Positions 19,157-29,284 of a stretch of 64,000 bases of DNA are shown here, in pieces. Below the pieces are notes generated by a model. That model was not told the DNA's origin. It was given only the letters and a program-made list of their open reading frames with translations, and ran no database searches. Within the stretch, counting starts at the first letter, position 1. Each line of letters begins with the position of its first letter. A program made the position numbers and the translations under genes. The stretch covers positions 3,410,001-3,474,000 of the forward strand of contig NZ_POSP01000003.1 in NCBI RefSeq assembly GCF_002885975.1, read 5' to 3'. This stretch comes from Paucibacter aquatile (GTDB taxonomy: Bacteria; Pseudomonadota; Gammaproteobacteria; Burkholderiales; Burkholderiaceae_C).

Positions 19157-21118
19157 ATGTCGGACACCCCCATTGACCGCACCGGACTTCGCTCGCCAGG
19201 CCTGCCTGTCGACGACGTCAATGCCTTGCCCCCCGGCACCCGTTTCGGGGCGCTGGAGATTGTGCGGACCCTGGGTGTGGGCGGCTTCGGCATCGTCTAC
19301 CTGGCGCGCGACCATGCGCTGGAGCGCGAGCTGGCGATCAAGGAGTACATGCCGGGGCAGTTGGCCCAGCGTGGCGAGGGCTCGGTGGTGTCGGTGCGCT
19401 CGGGTTCGCTGAGCGAAACCTTCGAGATCGGCCGTCGTTCCTTCGTCAACGAGGCGCGCCTGCTGGCCCGTTTCGACCACCGCTCCCTGCTCAAGGTCTA
19501 CCAGTTCTGGGAGGCCAATGGCACGGCCTATATGGCCATGCCCTATCTGCAGGGTCAGACCTTGCGCCAGCGCCGCGAGGACATCAACGCCGGCCGGGCG
19601 CCTGCGCTGGACGAGTGGGCGCTGCGGGCGCTGTTGCTGCCTCTGCTGGAAGCCTTGATCCTGCTGCATGCCTCGGCCGTCTACCACCGCGACATTGCGC
19701 CCGACAACATCTTGATGCCGGCCGATGGCAGCGACCCCATCCTGCTGGATTTCGGCGCGGCGCGGCGCGCCATCGGTGACCGCACCCAGACCTTCACCGC
19801 CATCCTCAAGCCCAGCTACGCACCCATCGAGCAGTACGCCGAAAGCACGGCCCTGCGCCAAGGGCCCTGGACCGATGTCTATGCCCTGGGCGCTGTCGTT
19901 CACTACCTGCTGACCGGCCAGCCGCCGCCGCCGGCCACGGCGCGCGCCGTGGTCGATGACTACGAGCCCCTGGCGGGCCGGGCCCTGCCGGGCTGCTCGC
20001 GCGCGTTTCTGGCCGCCGTCGATTGGGCCCTGGCCGTGCGGCCGCTGGAGCGCCCGCAAAGCATGGAGGCCTTCCGCGACGCCCTGACCGGCCAGCGCGA
20101 AGCACCCGGGCTGCATGAGGCCGATCTGCCCTTGCCCTTGAGTGAGGACGGCAGCGAGGGCGCGGATGATGATGTGACGGTGATCCAGCCGCGCCCGCGC
20201 ACCGTGCCGCTCGCCAAGCCTACGCCGAATGCCCTGGCTGAGGCCGCCACCCTGGTGCAGCCGCCGCCTTCCGCGGCGCCGGCGTCGCGCCCCGCCAAGG
20301 CGGCCGTGGCGCCCGGGCCGGCCCCGGTGCCTGCCCCTGCGTCGGCCCCTGCGTCCACCCCGGTAGCCGGCAAGGCCCGGTCGCTGCCGCCCTTGGCGAT
20401 GGCGGCGGCGGCGCTCTTGCTCGTGCTGGCTGCGGGCGGCTGGTGGGCCAAGTCCCGGGATGGAGGCGCTGCGCCGTCGCTGGAACTGGCGGCGGCTTCC
20501 GCGCCGTCGTCGGGTTCTTCTGCTGCTGCTGCTTCGGCTGTCCCCGTCCCGGCATCCGCGCCGGCGACCGATCCAGCACTGGCACAGGCCGGACGCGCGC
20601 CCGCCTCGGCGTCGGCTCAGACCATGGTGCCGGCCCCGGCGGCCGTGGTCTTGGGCCCTGCGCCGGCGCCTTTGCTGAACCCGAACGGTGGCAACAAGGC
20701 CTCGCCGTCCGCGGCTGCAGCTTCGTCCTCGCGCCTGGCCGCGCAGGCGCCTTCGCAATCTCAGGTGCAGACCGTGCGCACCGATGCCCGCCGCCCCGGC
20801 AAGGAGGGCGTGGCCTCGGCCCCGGCGCCCGGTGGGGCGGCCAACAGGCTGCCGCCGATGCCGCAGCAGGATGCCAGCCTGGCGGTGGCCACGCCGGCCC
20901 AGATTGCCGCGGCCGCGACCCAGGCTGCGTCGGCCGCCCAGGCCGCAGGCCACGAGGAGGCCCCGGCCGCCCCCCTGGACCCACGCCAGGCCTGCGCCAA
21001 GGAGAACATCCTGCTGCGCGTCTGGTGCGTGGACCGCCGCTGCGAAAAGCCGGCTTATGCCGGCCATGCCGAGTGCGTGCGCCTGCGTGAGATTCGCGAG
21101 CAGCGCCGCGAGCGCTGA
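19157..21118 (+). CDS. Membrane Ser/Thr protein kinase
   Basis: 653 residues. Kinase domain at about 30-320 with glycine loop LGVGGFGIVYLA, catalytic Lys62 (AIKEYMP), HRDIAPDN loop (D179, N184) and DFG (198-200). HRDIAPDN replaces the common HRDxKPxN, so the catalytic Lys is missing. One membrane helix follows near 410-432, then a long Ala/Pro-rich tail and a Cys-containing C-terminus (CVDRRCEKPAYAGHAEC). Domain order kinase-TM-exported tail fits bacterial Hanks-type kinases. Confidence 0.85.
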   Translation: MSDTPIDRTGLRSPGLPVDDVNALPPGTRFGALEIVRTLGVGGFGIVYLARDHALERELAIKEYMPGQLAQRGEGSVVSVRSGSLSETFEIGRRSFVNEARLLARFDHRSLLKVYQFWEANGTAYMAMPYLQGQTLRQRREDINAGRAPALDEWALRALLLPLLEALILLHASAVYHRDIAPDNILMPADGSDPILLDFGAARRAIGDRTQTFTAILKPSYAPIEQYAESTALRQGPWTDVYALGAVVHYLLTGQPPPPATARAVVDDYEPLAGRALPGCSRAFLAAVDWALAVRPLERPQSMEAFRDALTGQREAPGLHEADLPLPLSEDGSEGADDDVTVIQPRPRTVPLAKPTPNALAEAATLVQPPPSAAPASRPAKAAVAPGPAPVPAPASAPASTPVAGKARSLPPLAMAAAALLLVLAAGGWWAKSRDGGAAPSLELAAASAPSSGSSAAAASAVPVPASAPATDPALAQAGRAPASASAQTMVPAPAAVVLGPAPAPLLNPNGGNKASPSAAAASSSRLAAQAPSQSQVQTVRTDARRPGKEGVASAPAPGGAANRLPPMPQQDASLAVATPAQIAAAATQAASAAQAAGHEEAPAAPLDPRQACAKENILLRVWCVDRRCEKPAYAGHAECVRLREIREQRRER

Positions 21119-21211
21119 GCTTGGGTTTGAGCTTGGGCTGGCGCTTTGCCGGTGTTCGACTGACGGGCATGACCTTGGGACTGCAGCTGCGCTTCTGTTG
21201 AAATCCTCGGC

Positions 21212-21664
21212 ATGAGCCCTGATTCCCCCTTCGTCATCAGCTGCGATCCGGCGCGCCTGGATCTGGACCTGATCCACCGCTTCCTCAGCGAGCAGGCGCC
21301 CTGGTGCCTGGGCATTCCCAAGGCCACGGTGGCGCAGGCCATCGCTGGATCCTTGTGCTTCGGTGCGTACCGCGAGGGCGCCCAGATCGGCTTTGCCCGC
21401 GTCATCACCGACCGCACGACCTTTGCCTACCTCTGCGATGTGTTCGTGCTGCCCGAGCACCAAGGCCAGGGCTGCAGCCGGGCGCTGATGGACGCTGTCA
21501 TGGCCCACCCCGATCTGCAGCAACTGCGCCGCTTCATGCTGGCCACCAGTACGGCCGCTGGTCTCTACGCCAAGTACGGCTTCAGCCCCGCGTCCAAGCC
21601 GCAGAGTTTCATGGAGCGCCTGGACCCGGAGATCTATTTGCGTGCGCCCCAGGGGGCCAGTTGA
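21212..21664 (+). CDS. GNAT-family N-acetyltransferase
   Basis: 150 residues with the acetyl-CoA loop LPEHQGQGCSRALM (motif A) and a C-terminal LYAKYGFSP segment. Similar single-domain acetyltransferases act on small molecules or amino groups of unknown identity. The next GNAT gene overlaps its stop codon by TTGA, so the two acetyltransferases form an operon. Confidence 0.82.
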   Translation: MSPDSPFVISCDPARLDLDLIHRFLSEQAPWCLGIPKATVAQAIAGSLCFGAYREGAQIGFARVITDRTTFAYLCDVFVLPEHQGQGCSRALMDAVMAHPDLQQLRRFMLATSTAAGLYAKYGFSPASKPQSFMERLDPEIYLRAPQGAS

Positions 21665-22275
21665 GCTCCATCCTGTTTTCCTGTGGCGCCGGCCGATACT
21701 GCCGCGAGCTGACGGCGGCCGATGTGCCGGCGGTGCAGCGCTTTCTGGAGGCCAACCCGGAGTACTTCTGGACCGTCGGAGACGAGCCGCCGCGGCCTGA
21801 TGAGGCACAGCAGGAGTTCGACGAACGCCCGCCGGCCGAGCTCAGCTACAGCCGCCTGCGCCAGCTCGGCTTCTACGCCGAGCCCTCGGGTGAACTGCTG
21901 GCCTATGGCAGCGTGGTCGAGGACCTGATGCGGCCCGGGGTCTGCCATCTCGCCCTGTTCATCGTCGCCACGGCGCGCCATGGCCGCGGCGATGCCGCCC
22001 CGCTCTACCAGGGCCTGGAGCAATGGGCGCGCGCGCAGGGCGCCCGCTGGATGCGCTTGGGGGTGGTGCTGGGCAACACGCGGGCTGAGCGCTTCTGGCA
22101 AGGCCAGGGCTTTGTCGAGCTGCGTCGGCGCGAAGGCGTGCCGGCCGGTCGCCGCCTCAACACCTTGCGGGTGATGCTCAAGCCCCTGCTTGCGGCCGGC
22201 GCGGCGGGCAAGGCCGAGGCAGACGAAATCGCCGACTACCTGTGCCAAGTGGCACGCGATCGGCCCGAGCCCTGA
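21661..22275 (+). CDS. GNAT-family N-acetyltransferase (TTG start)
   Basis: 204 residues, beginning at TTG 21661 that overlaps the upstream stop codon; no ATG is suitably placed. Motif A is divergent (ATARHGRGDAAPLYQGLEQWA) but the MRLGVVLGNTRAERFWQGQGF segment is typical of GNAT motif B. Function unknown. Confidence 0.72.
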   Translation: MSSILFSCGAGRYCRELTAADVPAVQRFLEANPEYFWTVGDEPPRPDEAQQEFDERPPAELSYSRLRQLGFYAEPSGELLAYGSVVEDLMRPGVCHLALFIVATARHGRGDAAPLYQGLEQWARAQGARWMRLGVVLGNTRAERFWQGQGFVELRRREGVPAGRRLNTLRVMLKPLLAAGAAGKAEADEIADYLCQVARDRPEP

Positions 22276-22379
22276 GCCGCGCTGCCGCAGCTCGGCAGCC
22301 CCCTCTGTTAGATTCAGACCCAAGGGTTGGCCAGGCATGGGTCGGCCCGAGACTTCGGAGCCGGCAAAGGCGTGACAAG

Positions 22380-23135
22380 GTGAATGGTGTTTGGTTTTCC
22401 TGGCTGCGCGGAGCTTGCCTCTGTCTGGCGCTGCTGGCGTCGGCCGCCCAGGCCCGCGAGTTCCGCGTGGATCTGATCCAGTTCGACCCCTGGGCCAAAA
22501 AGAACCCCGACCCCGATGCCGCAGAACCCTATGTGGGCATCGTCGTCGACCTGCTCAAGGAGTTCGAGCGCCGCAGCGGCCACCGCACGATCAAGACCTT
22601 GACGCCCTATGCCCGCGTGGAGCGCGATCTGGAGGTGGGCGATTGCGATTTCTCCATCATGGCCTGGGGCGAGGCCCGCGCAGCCTATGCCAACCGGGGC
22701 ACGGCTTTTGTGCCGCTGGAATTTGGTGTCCGGGCGCGCAAGGGCGTGCGGGTGCGCAGCTATGAGGACCTGAAGAAGATCATCGTCGGCGCGCCCCGCG
22801 GGCTCAAGGTCGACCCGCGCTTCGATGCGGACCCCGAGATCCGCAAGGACCTGGTGCTGGACTACACCCTGGCCATCCGCAAGGCGGTGGCCGACCGCGA
22901 CGCCATGGCCGTGGCCGGCTCCCTGTCCACCCTGGGCCACATCATCCACAAGCTCAAGCTGGAAGCCGAGTTCGGCGATGTGCTGGTGCTCAACACCACG
23001 CATCTGACCGTGGCCTTTTCCAAGAAATCCAGCCAGATCGGCGCCGAGGCCCAGGTCAACGCGGTGTTCAAGACCATGGTGGACGACGGCACGGCGCGGC
23101 GCATTTACGAGCGCTGGATGTTCCCGCCCGATTGA
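22380..23135 (+). CDS. Periplasmic solute-binding protein, family 3-like
   Basis: About 251 residues from GTG 22380. Signal peptide ending AQAR (about residue 25), then a two-lobed binding-protein pattern (FRVDLIQFDPWA, GIVVDLLKEFERRSG, GDCDFSIMAWGEARA). No transporter genes are adjacent, so it may be an orphan binding protein or sensor domain. The open frame extends upstream without a signal peptide, which favours the GTG. Confidence 0.7.
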   Translation: MNGVWFSWLRGACLCLALLASAAQAREFRVDLIQFDPWAKKNPDPDAAEPYVGIVVDLLKEFERRSGHRTIKTLTPYARVERDLEVGDCDFSIMAWGEARAAYANRGTAFVPLEFGVRARKGVRVRSYEDLKKIIVGAPRGLKVDPRFDADPEIRKDLVLDYTLAIRKAVADRDAMAVAGSLSTLGHIIHKLKLEAEFGDVLVLNTTHLTVAFSKKSSQIGAEAQVNAVFKTMVDDGTARRIYERWMFPPD

Positions 23136-23153
23136 GCGTGGCACCCGGCTTCG

Positions 23154-23864
23154 TCAGCGCGCCTGGGCGTTGGCGCGCCGGCAGCGTTCGATGTCGCAGG
23201 CCGTGGGCAGGGTGGCGCGGTACTCGCCAAAGGCCTTGAGCAGGCCCGGGTCGGTGGTCTGGCATTGGCCGCCCTTGCCGTCGGTGTAGTACGAGGTCAC
23301 ATCGATGCAGCGGCGCGAGTGCGCCATCAGGCCGAAGAAATGCCCCATCTCGTGCGAGACGACCATCTGCAGCGTTTCGCCGGCCGGGTGCCTGGGGTTG
23401 CGCTGCCGTAGCAGGGTGAACATGGCCGGGTTCAGGGCCAGGCTGCGCTGGCCCAGATCGGCCAGGCCGAAATTGCCGCGGCTGGCCGCCGCACTCCAGT
23501 GCACAAACACGGCGCCGGTCGGCAGCTCATCGCTGGCCTGCAGCCGCAGCACCTCGCTGGGCACGCCGCAGCGCGACCAGCTGCTGGCGGCGCTCTGCAG
23601 CGCCTGCATCACCTGCTCGGCCGTGAACCAGGCCGGCGCGCCGGCGTGGGCATAGCGCAGGCGCAGCGGCGAGGCCAGGGCCGGGCGGTCGCGGCCATCG
23701 CCCCAGGTGGGCACCTCGGCCAGCGGGCATTGCGCCATCTCCTGATCGCGCAGGCGGATCTGCTCGGGGCTTTGCGCCAGGGCGGGGGCGCACAGCGCAG
23801 CCAGGGCCAGGGGCAGCACCGGCCAGGCACGAGCCCGGCCGCGCAGGCGCTTCAGAGCGCGCAT
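23154..23864 (-). CDS. Exported matrixin-like zinc metalloprotease
   Basis: 236 residues with signal peptide ending ALAQ (30). Zinc motif HEMGHFFGLMAHS at 171-183 resembles the metzincin HExxHxxGxxH, but the third His (182) is one residue later than normal. Several cysteines suggest a periplasmic or secreted enzyme. Start ATG at 23864 lies inside the end of the XdhC gene (13-bp overlap), so it is translationally linked to it. Confidence 0.72.
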   Translation of the reverse strand: MRALKRLRGRARAWPVLPLALAALCAPALAQSPEQIRLRDQEMAQCPLAEVPTWGDGRDRPALASPLRLRYAHAGAPAWFTAEQVMQALQSAASSWSRCGVPSEVLRLQASDELPTGAVFVHWSAAASRGNFGLADLGQRSLALNPAMFTLLRQRNPRHPAGETLQMVVSHEMGHFFGLMAHSRRCIDVTSYYTDGKGGQCQTTDPGLLKAFGEYRATLPTACDIERCRRANAQAR

Positions 23865-24856
23865 CCCACCTCGCCGCGCGCGCCCGGCTCGGGTCCCTGG
23901 CTGTGGATCTGGACACCGTAGCGTTCGGCCGTCATGTGGGCCAGGATGGACAGGGCAATCTCGGGCGGCGTGCGGGCGCCGATGTGCAGGCCTACCGGGC
24001 CATGCAGGCGGGCCAGCTGCGCCGGTGTCAGGCCAAAGTGTTCGGCCAGGCGGGCCTTGCGCTTGCTCTGGTTGACCCGCGAGCCGATGGCGCCGACGTA
24101 GAAGGCGGGGCTTTGCAGCGCCTCCATCAAGGCCAGGTCGTCGAGCTTGGGGTCGTGGGTCAGGGCGACGATGGCGCTGTGGCCGTCGGGCTGCATGGCG
24201 GTGACGACATCGTCGGGCATGTCGCGGCTGAGTGTGCAGCCGGGCACGGCGAAACCGTCGGCGTATTCCTCGCGCGGGTCGCAGATGGTGACGCGGTAGT
24301 CCAGGCCCAGGGCCATCTGCGCCAGGTACTGGGTCATCTGGCCGGCGCCGATGATGAGCAGGCGCCACTGCGGGCCGTGGTGGCTGCGCAGCGTCCGGGC
24401 GTCCAGCAGCAAGGTGTCGGCACCGTGCTCGGGCGCCTGCAGCTGCACCCGGCCGCTGTGCAGGTCCAGCAGGCGCTGCACCCGCTCGCCGCGGTCCAGG
24501 CGCTCCAGCAGGGCTTCGATCTGCGAGGCCTGGCTGACCGGCTCCAGCAACAGCTCCAGCGTACCGCCGCAGGGCAGGCCGAAGCGCTGGGCCTCCTCGG
24601 CGCCGACGCCGTAGCGCAGCAGCTCCGGCCGCTGCAGGGCCAGGGCGCCTTCGCGCAGCTTGGCGATCAGATCGTCTTCGATGCAGCCGCCCGAGACGGA
24701 GCCGGCGATCTGCCCGTCATCCCGCACCGCCACCAGCGAGCCCACCGGCCGCGGGGCCGAGCCCCAGGTGCGGGTGATGGTGCCCAGCACCGCGCCGCGG
24801 CCCTCACGGCGCCAGGCGGCCAGCTGCCGCAACACTTGCAAGTCGACGTTGTCCAT
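23852..24856 (-). CDS. XdhC/CoxI-family molybdenum cofactor insertion protein
   Basis: 334 residues. N-terminal XdhC domain (GRGAVLGTITRTWGSAPRP, GSVSGGCIEDD) and C-terminal Rossmann-like half (LLIIGAGQMTQYLAQ, YVGAIGSR). Family members bind molybdenum cofactor and help mature xanthine dehydrogenase-type enzymes. No molybdoenzyme gene is in the window, and the partner downstream is a metalloprotease. Confidence 0.88.
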   Translation of the reverse strand: MDNVDLQVLRQLAAWRREGRGAVLGTITRTWGSAPRPVGSLVAVRDDGQIAGSVSGGCIEDDLIAKLREGALALQRPELLRYGVGAEEAQRFGLPCGGTLELLLEPVSQASQIEALLERLDRGERVQRLLDLHSGRVQLQAPEHGADTLLLDARTLRSHHGPQWRLLIIGAGQMTQYLAQMALGLDYRVTICDPREEYADGFAVPGCTLSRDMPDDVVTAMQPDGHSAIVALTHDPKLDDLALMEALQSPAFYVGAIGSRVNQSKRKARLAEHFGLTPAQLARLHGPVGLHIGARTPPEIALSILAHMTAERYGVQIHSQGPEPGARGEVGCAL

Positions 24857-24950
24857 GCCGGCATCCTATGCGCTCGGCCCGGCGCCCGCGGCGCACAATG
24901 CGCTTACCCGATTGCTTTGCTGTGGCTGCCCCGCGCCAGCCAAGCCCGCC

Positions 24951-25097
24951 ATGAAACCCAAGCCCCAAGAACCGCTCAGCGCCGAGCCTGCGACGACGAC
25001 GACGGCGGCGCCACCCATGGCCAAGCCGCGCTGGTTCGAGGCCTTGCTGGCCTGGTATCTGGGCTGGCTGGGGCGCATCTTCACCGGCAAGCTCTGA
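24951..25097 (+). CDS. Small hypothetical protein
   Basis: 48 residues: a Thr/Pro/Ala-rich first half and a hydrophobic amphipathic second half (RWFEALLAWYLGWLGRIF), possibly membrane-associated. Divergent from XdhC and convergent with the DUF3617 gene. No family recognised; short, so uncertain. Confidence 0.4.
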   Translation: MKPKPQEPLSAEPATTTTAAPPMAKPRWFEALLAWYLGWLGRIFTGKL

Positions 25098-25134
25098 GCC
25101 GGCCTGCCGGGCCCGCGTCGGCCCCTCGGACTTG

Positions 25135-25734
25135 CTATTTCGGCGTCTTCATCGGCGCAATGCTGCCGCAATCGGCGCCCAGCCAGCGGCCACTGCCGTT
25201 CACCACCAGGGTTTCGTTCTTGCCGCTGCTCTTGTTCTTGCTGACGGTGTTCAAGGTCGAGGTGTAGGCCTCGGGGCTGGTGAGTGTGGTCGTGCCCTGG
25301 CCGCTGACTTCGGGGTCGCTGCAGCTGAACTGATTGAGGATTTGCGCGCCCTTGCGCTGAACCTGGTGCTTGCATGAGCCCTGGCCCTGGCTGTGCACTG
25401 GCAGCTCATTGAGGGCCGCCTGATCGGCCGTGATGCAGACCTTGAGCGTGACGGCGCCGGTGGCCAGATTGGCGTTGACCCCGGCCTTGGCCATCATCTC
25501 TTCCATCATCTTGCGCTGATCGGCCGGCATCTGGGCCAGCTGCTGTTGGGCCTGGGCCATGGCCGCCTGGCGCTCGGGGCTGAGCTGGGGGTTCATCTTG
25601 ATTTCCCACAGCCCCGGCTTGATGGCTTGGGCCTGGGCTCGTGTGGGCGCGAAGGCGCTGGCACTGAGCAAGCAGGCCGCGATCAGCAGCAAGGCAGGAG
25701 GGCGAGCCTGGGTGGGGGCGTGCTGGGTCTTCAT
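25135..25734 (-). CDS. DUF3617 exported protein
   Basis: 199 residues, signal peptide ending AQAQA (about 36), then the DUF3617 signature: IKPGLWEIKMNPQLS at the start of the mature protein, VKVCIT-type Cys (LKVCITADQA) and SCKHQV. Function of the family is unknown. Monocistronic. Confidence 0.78.
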   Translation of the reverse strand: MKTQHAPTQARPPALLLIAACLLSASAFAPTRAQAQAIKPGLWEIKMNPQLSPERQAAMAQAQQQLAQMPADQRKMMEEMMAKAGVNANLATGAVTLKVCITADQAALNELPVHSQGQGSCKHQVQRKGAQILNQFSCSDPEVSGQGTTTLTSPEAYTSTLNTVSKNKSSGKNETLVVNGSGRWLGADCGSIAPMKTPK

Positions 25735-25806
25735 GCGCGGCTCCTCGGGCCCGATGGGCCGTGGCGGGTGGGGGGGGGGAAGAGCCAGTGTAGCCAGGGC
25801 TGCCGA

Positions 25807-26757
25807 TCAAGCCAGCAGTCGTTCGCGCAGCTGCGGCGTGGCCTGCTCCACGGGCGCCAGCAGCAGCGGCCAGATCTGGGCGCCGAGTTCGCGGCGGAAC
25901 ATGCCGAAATGGCCGATGGCGCGCAGGCCCAGCTGGCGCGGGTCCAGGGTGTGGCGCTGCAGCGCGGCGCTGCGGAACTGCTGGCCCAGGTGGTCCACCG
26001 CCGGGCCGGGGCCGAACAAGGTGTCGTCGCTGATGTTCCAGAGGTGCACCGGGCCGGTGAAGCGGTGGTAGCCCAGATCGGCCTGCACCGCCGGGTCGGT
26101 GAACAGATAGCCGCGCCGCCGGCCCCAGCGCGCCCATTGCAGGGCCGCAGCCTTGGGCAGGTCTTGCGCGCGGCCGCCCAGCACCCAGCCGGGCGCGTGG
26201 CCGAAGAGATGGCTCAAGCCCGGCAGCAAGGCATGGAAAAACAGCGCGGCCTTGGCCTTTTGCACGCCGGCCCAGAAGCGCCAGTCGGCCGCCTGGGCGG
26301 CCACGCCCAGCACCGCGTCCAGCTGCTCGAAGCCGGGCGCCAGACCGATGGCCTGGCCGCCAAAGGAATGGCCGATTGCCAGCACGCCCAGCGGCTGGCC
26401 TTGCGCCCGCTGCTCGCGCTGGCGCCGGTGTTCGATGGCGCGCAGGGCGGCGGCCATGTCCAGCTTCGCCCATTCACGCAGGCCGGCCCGCTCTTGCCGC
26501 ACCGAGCCCTGCAAGCTGCGGCCGATGCCGCGGTAGTCGTAGCTGAGCACGGCATAGCCGCGCCCGGCCAGCCACTCGGCAAAGCCGCGGTAGAAACCGC
26601 TGGCCACGGCCATGGCCGGGCTGATCACGGCCAGGGCGCGCACCGGGCCAGCCGGCTCCTGCCAGCTGGCGTGCAGCAGGCGGCCGTCAGCGCAGCGCAG
26701 CTGCACGGCTTGGACCGGGGGCAAGGCGTGGGGCAGGGAGGGGGCAGTGGGCTTCAT
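25807..26757 (-). CDS. Alpha/beta-fold hydrolase
   Basis: 316 residues. Nucleophile elbow GHSFGG with S131; YDYRGIGRS oxyanion region and a C-terminal His in GHFGMF. Family of serine hydrolases acting on esters or related bonds; substrate unknown. It is transcribed divergently from the LysR regulator, with a palindrome in the shared gap, so it is the likely target of that regulator. Confidence 0.8.
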   Translation of the reverse strand: MKPTAPSLPHALPPVQAVQLRCADGRLLHASWQEPAGPVRALAVISPAMAVASGFYRGFAEWLAGRGYAVLSYDYRGIGRSLQGSVRQERAGLREWAKLDMAAALRAIEHRRQREQRAQGQPLGVLAIGHSFGGQAIGLAPGFEQLDAVLGVAAQAADWRFWAGVQKAKAALFFHALLPGLSHLFGHAPGWVLGGRAQDLPKAAALQWARWGRRRGYLFTDPAVQADLGYHRFTGPVHLWNISDDTLFGPGPAVDHLGQQFRSAALQRHTLDPRQLGLRAIGHFGMFRRELGAQIWPLLLAPVEQATPQLRERLLA

Positions 26758-26841
26758 CGGGATTCTTGGCGGGTGGCGGCCGGTGGATGGCGGTGGAGGG
26801 CTGTGGAACCAAGTGGTAGGCCGTGGAGGGCACGGGAACTC

Positions 26842-26874
26842 AGTCTAGATTGGCGAGATTTCAGCGACTAGACT
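26842..26874. promoter_or_regulatory. Candidate LysR operator between divergent genes
   Basis: Perfect 7-bp inverted repeat AGTCTAG (26842-26848) and CTAGACT (26868-26874), 19-nt spacer, in the gap between the hydrolase and the LysR gene. LysR regulators commonly bind dyads in such shared regions. Confidence 0.5.
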
Positions 26875-26877
26875 GCG

Positions 26878-28047
<1,170 letters not shown>

Positions 28048-28411
28048 CGGGAGGGGCAGAGCCCGGCCGGCGCGGCCATGTTTGGCTGGGCACCGCTGTC
28101 GCGCCCAGCTGGGTAACCCCGCTGGCCCCGGAGCCGGGAGTTTGGGCGCGTGACACTCAAGGGTTGGCCTGAGGAACTAACGCCATGAACTGATGGCAAT
28201 ATGGCGAGCCACCGGCCGGCTGGATGTTGCGTTGCAGCCCAAGCCGAGTGTTTGTAACAGGCGCGGCTTTTGCCGTGGAAATTAATGCCGTTTGAAATCT
28301 CAATCCAGAAGCGAAAAAGCGTGTTTCGACAGGCACTTACTTGGGTTTTCGCCTGGCCGGTTATGGCGACAGCGGCCGTGATATGCGGCGTGCAGCTGCG
28401 GTATACAACAC
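28048..28411. other. Left edge of the array: no integrase, no clear attI
   Basis: 364 bp between LysR and the first cassette. I see no integrase reading frame and no recognisable attC. One short ORF (28285-28416) ends in the first R' box. If an attI exists it must be the simple site around 28400-28419. Confidence 0.5.
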
Positions 28412-28416
28412 GTTAG
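28285..28416 (+). CDS. Possible 43-residue membrane peptide
   Basis: ATG at 28285 opens 43 codons with one hydrophobic stretch (LTWVFAWPVMATAAVICGVQL) and stops at TAG inside the GTTAG core at 28412. May be a remnant of an earlier cassette or chance. Confidence 0.25.
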   Translation: MPFEISIQKRKSVFRQALTWVFAWPVMATAAVICGVQLRYTTR

Positions 28417-28419
28417 GGC
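28412..28419 (+). other. First cassette boundary (GTTAGGGC)
   Basis: Matches the GTTRRRY recombination core. It is complementary to GCCCTAAC at 28839, the R'' of cassette 1, so it is the 5' end of cassette 1 and thus the left end of the array. Confidence 0.7.
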
Positions 28420-28425
28420 TCAGGA

Positions 28426-28845
28426 ATGCGTGCATCAAACTTCGTGCTGCAATCCAGCATCTATCTTGTCGCCAACAATACGGAACTTGATCTTCACAAC
28501 GACTACAACTTTTCGTCCGTCGAGTACAACGTAACATCGCAGGCAGTCAAGCTCGTATGGCTGCGTGCCGATGGCGATTGGGTATCCAGAGATCTACCAA
28601 ATCGTGCAACCCTTACGTGTTGCGGTGTGACTCATTTTGAGTCCATCCCTGGCGACTCTTCGTTTTTGCAGAGCGATCGAGTTTGCTTAAGCAGTTTTGG
28701 ATATTGCACGGATGACGACTGGGGCCGAGATCAATTCTGGGTGGAAGTCATCCCTGAATCGAGCTGGGCTTGGTCATTTCAATTTCAATCCAAGCAAGAG
28801 TTCCGCATTCGAGGAGAGGTCGCAAGTGTCGAGCTTGAGCCCTAA
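28426..28845 (+). CDS. Cassette 1: hypothetical protein
   Basis: 139 residues, no signal peptide, acidic, with several Trp and Cys (TLTCCGVTHF, DDDWGRDQFWVEVIPE). Family not recognised. The stop codon TAA is inside the R'' box of its attC, a compact arrangement typical of gene cassettes. Base composition is visibly less GC-rich than the chromosome flank. Confidence 0.65.
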   Translation: MRASNFVLQSSIYLVANNTELDLHNDYNFSSVEYNVTSQAVKLVWLRADGDWVSRDLPNRATLTCCGVTHFESIPGDSSFLQSDRVCLSSFGYCTDDDWGRDQFWVEVIPESSWAWSFQFQSKQEFRIRGEVASVELEP

Positions 28846-28950
28846 CCCGGCGCTCGAGTGGACCTCCGCCAGCTGGCCGCGCTACGCTGCCTGTGTATTT
28901 TCAGCTCCGCGCGGCCAGCTGGCTGCGGCCCCTCAGCTTCAACGCTATGC
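28839..28950 (+). other. attC site of cassette 1 (112 bp)
   Basis: R'' GCCCTAAC, inverted halves CCGCCAGCTGGCCGCGC / GCGCGGCCAGCTGGC, R' GCTATGC with a non-canonical GCT core contributed by the next cassette. Confidence 0.8.
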
Positions 28951-29284
28951 AGCAGGCTAAGAGAACTTCGACGATCCGTTTTCGGTTGGGCGCTCGCGGC
29001 GATCGCGCGACGCAACGGGCCGAGCCTTTCTCGGGTTCGGGCTGGCCGCAAACAGCTCCCGCTTTCGGTCGCCGTGATCTCGCCGGTTCTAGCCAAGCTG
29101 GCCTTTCTCTTTCCTCAGTTCGCCGCCCGCCGCATGGTGAGGAGGCAGCCTGTCGCCTCGGGCGCCTGCGGCGTTGGTACCGCTTCGGTATGCTCTCGGC
29201 CACTTCCACCGCAGTGCCTCCGAAGGTGGCTCTGCATAGCCGGTCGTTGCAGCGGACCGCCTGCGGCGTCCGCTGACCTTTACG
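28945..29284 (+). repeat. Cassette 2: 340-bp ORF-less cassette, subfamily 2
   Basis: Starts CTATGCAGCAGGCTAAG; its attC is 29234-29290 with R'' GCATAGC, complementary to its own start. One of 14 equal-length relatives. Open frames exist on both strands but are not credible genes. Confidence 0.8.
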
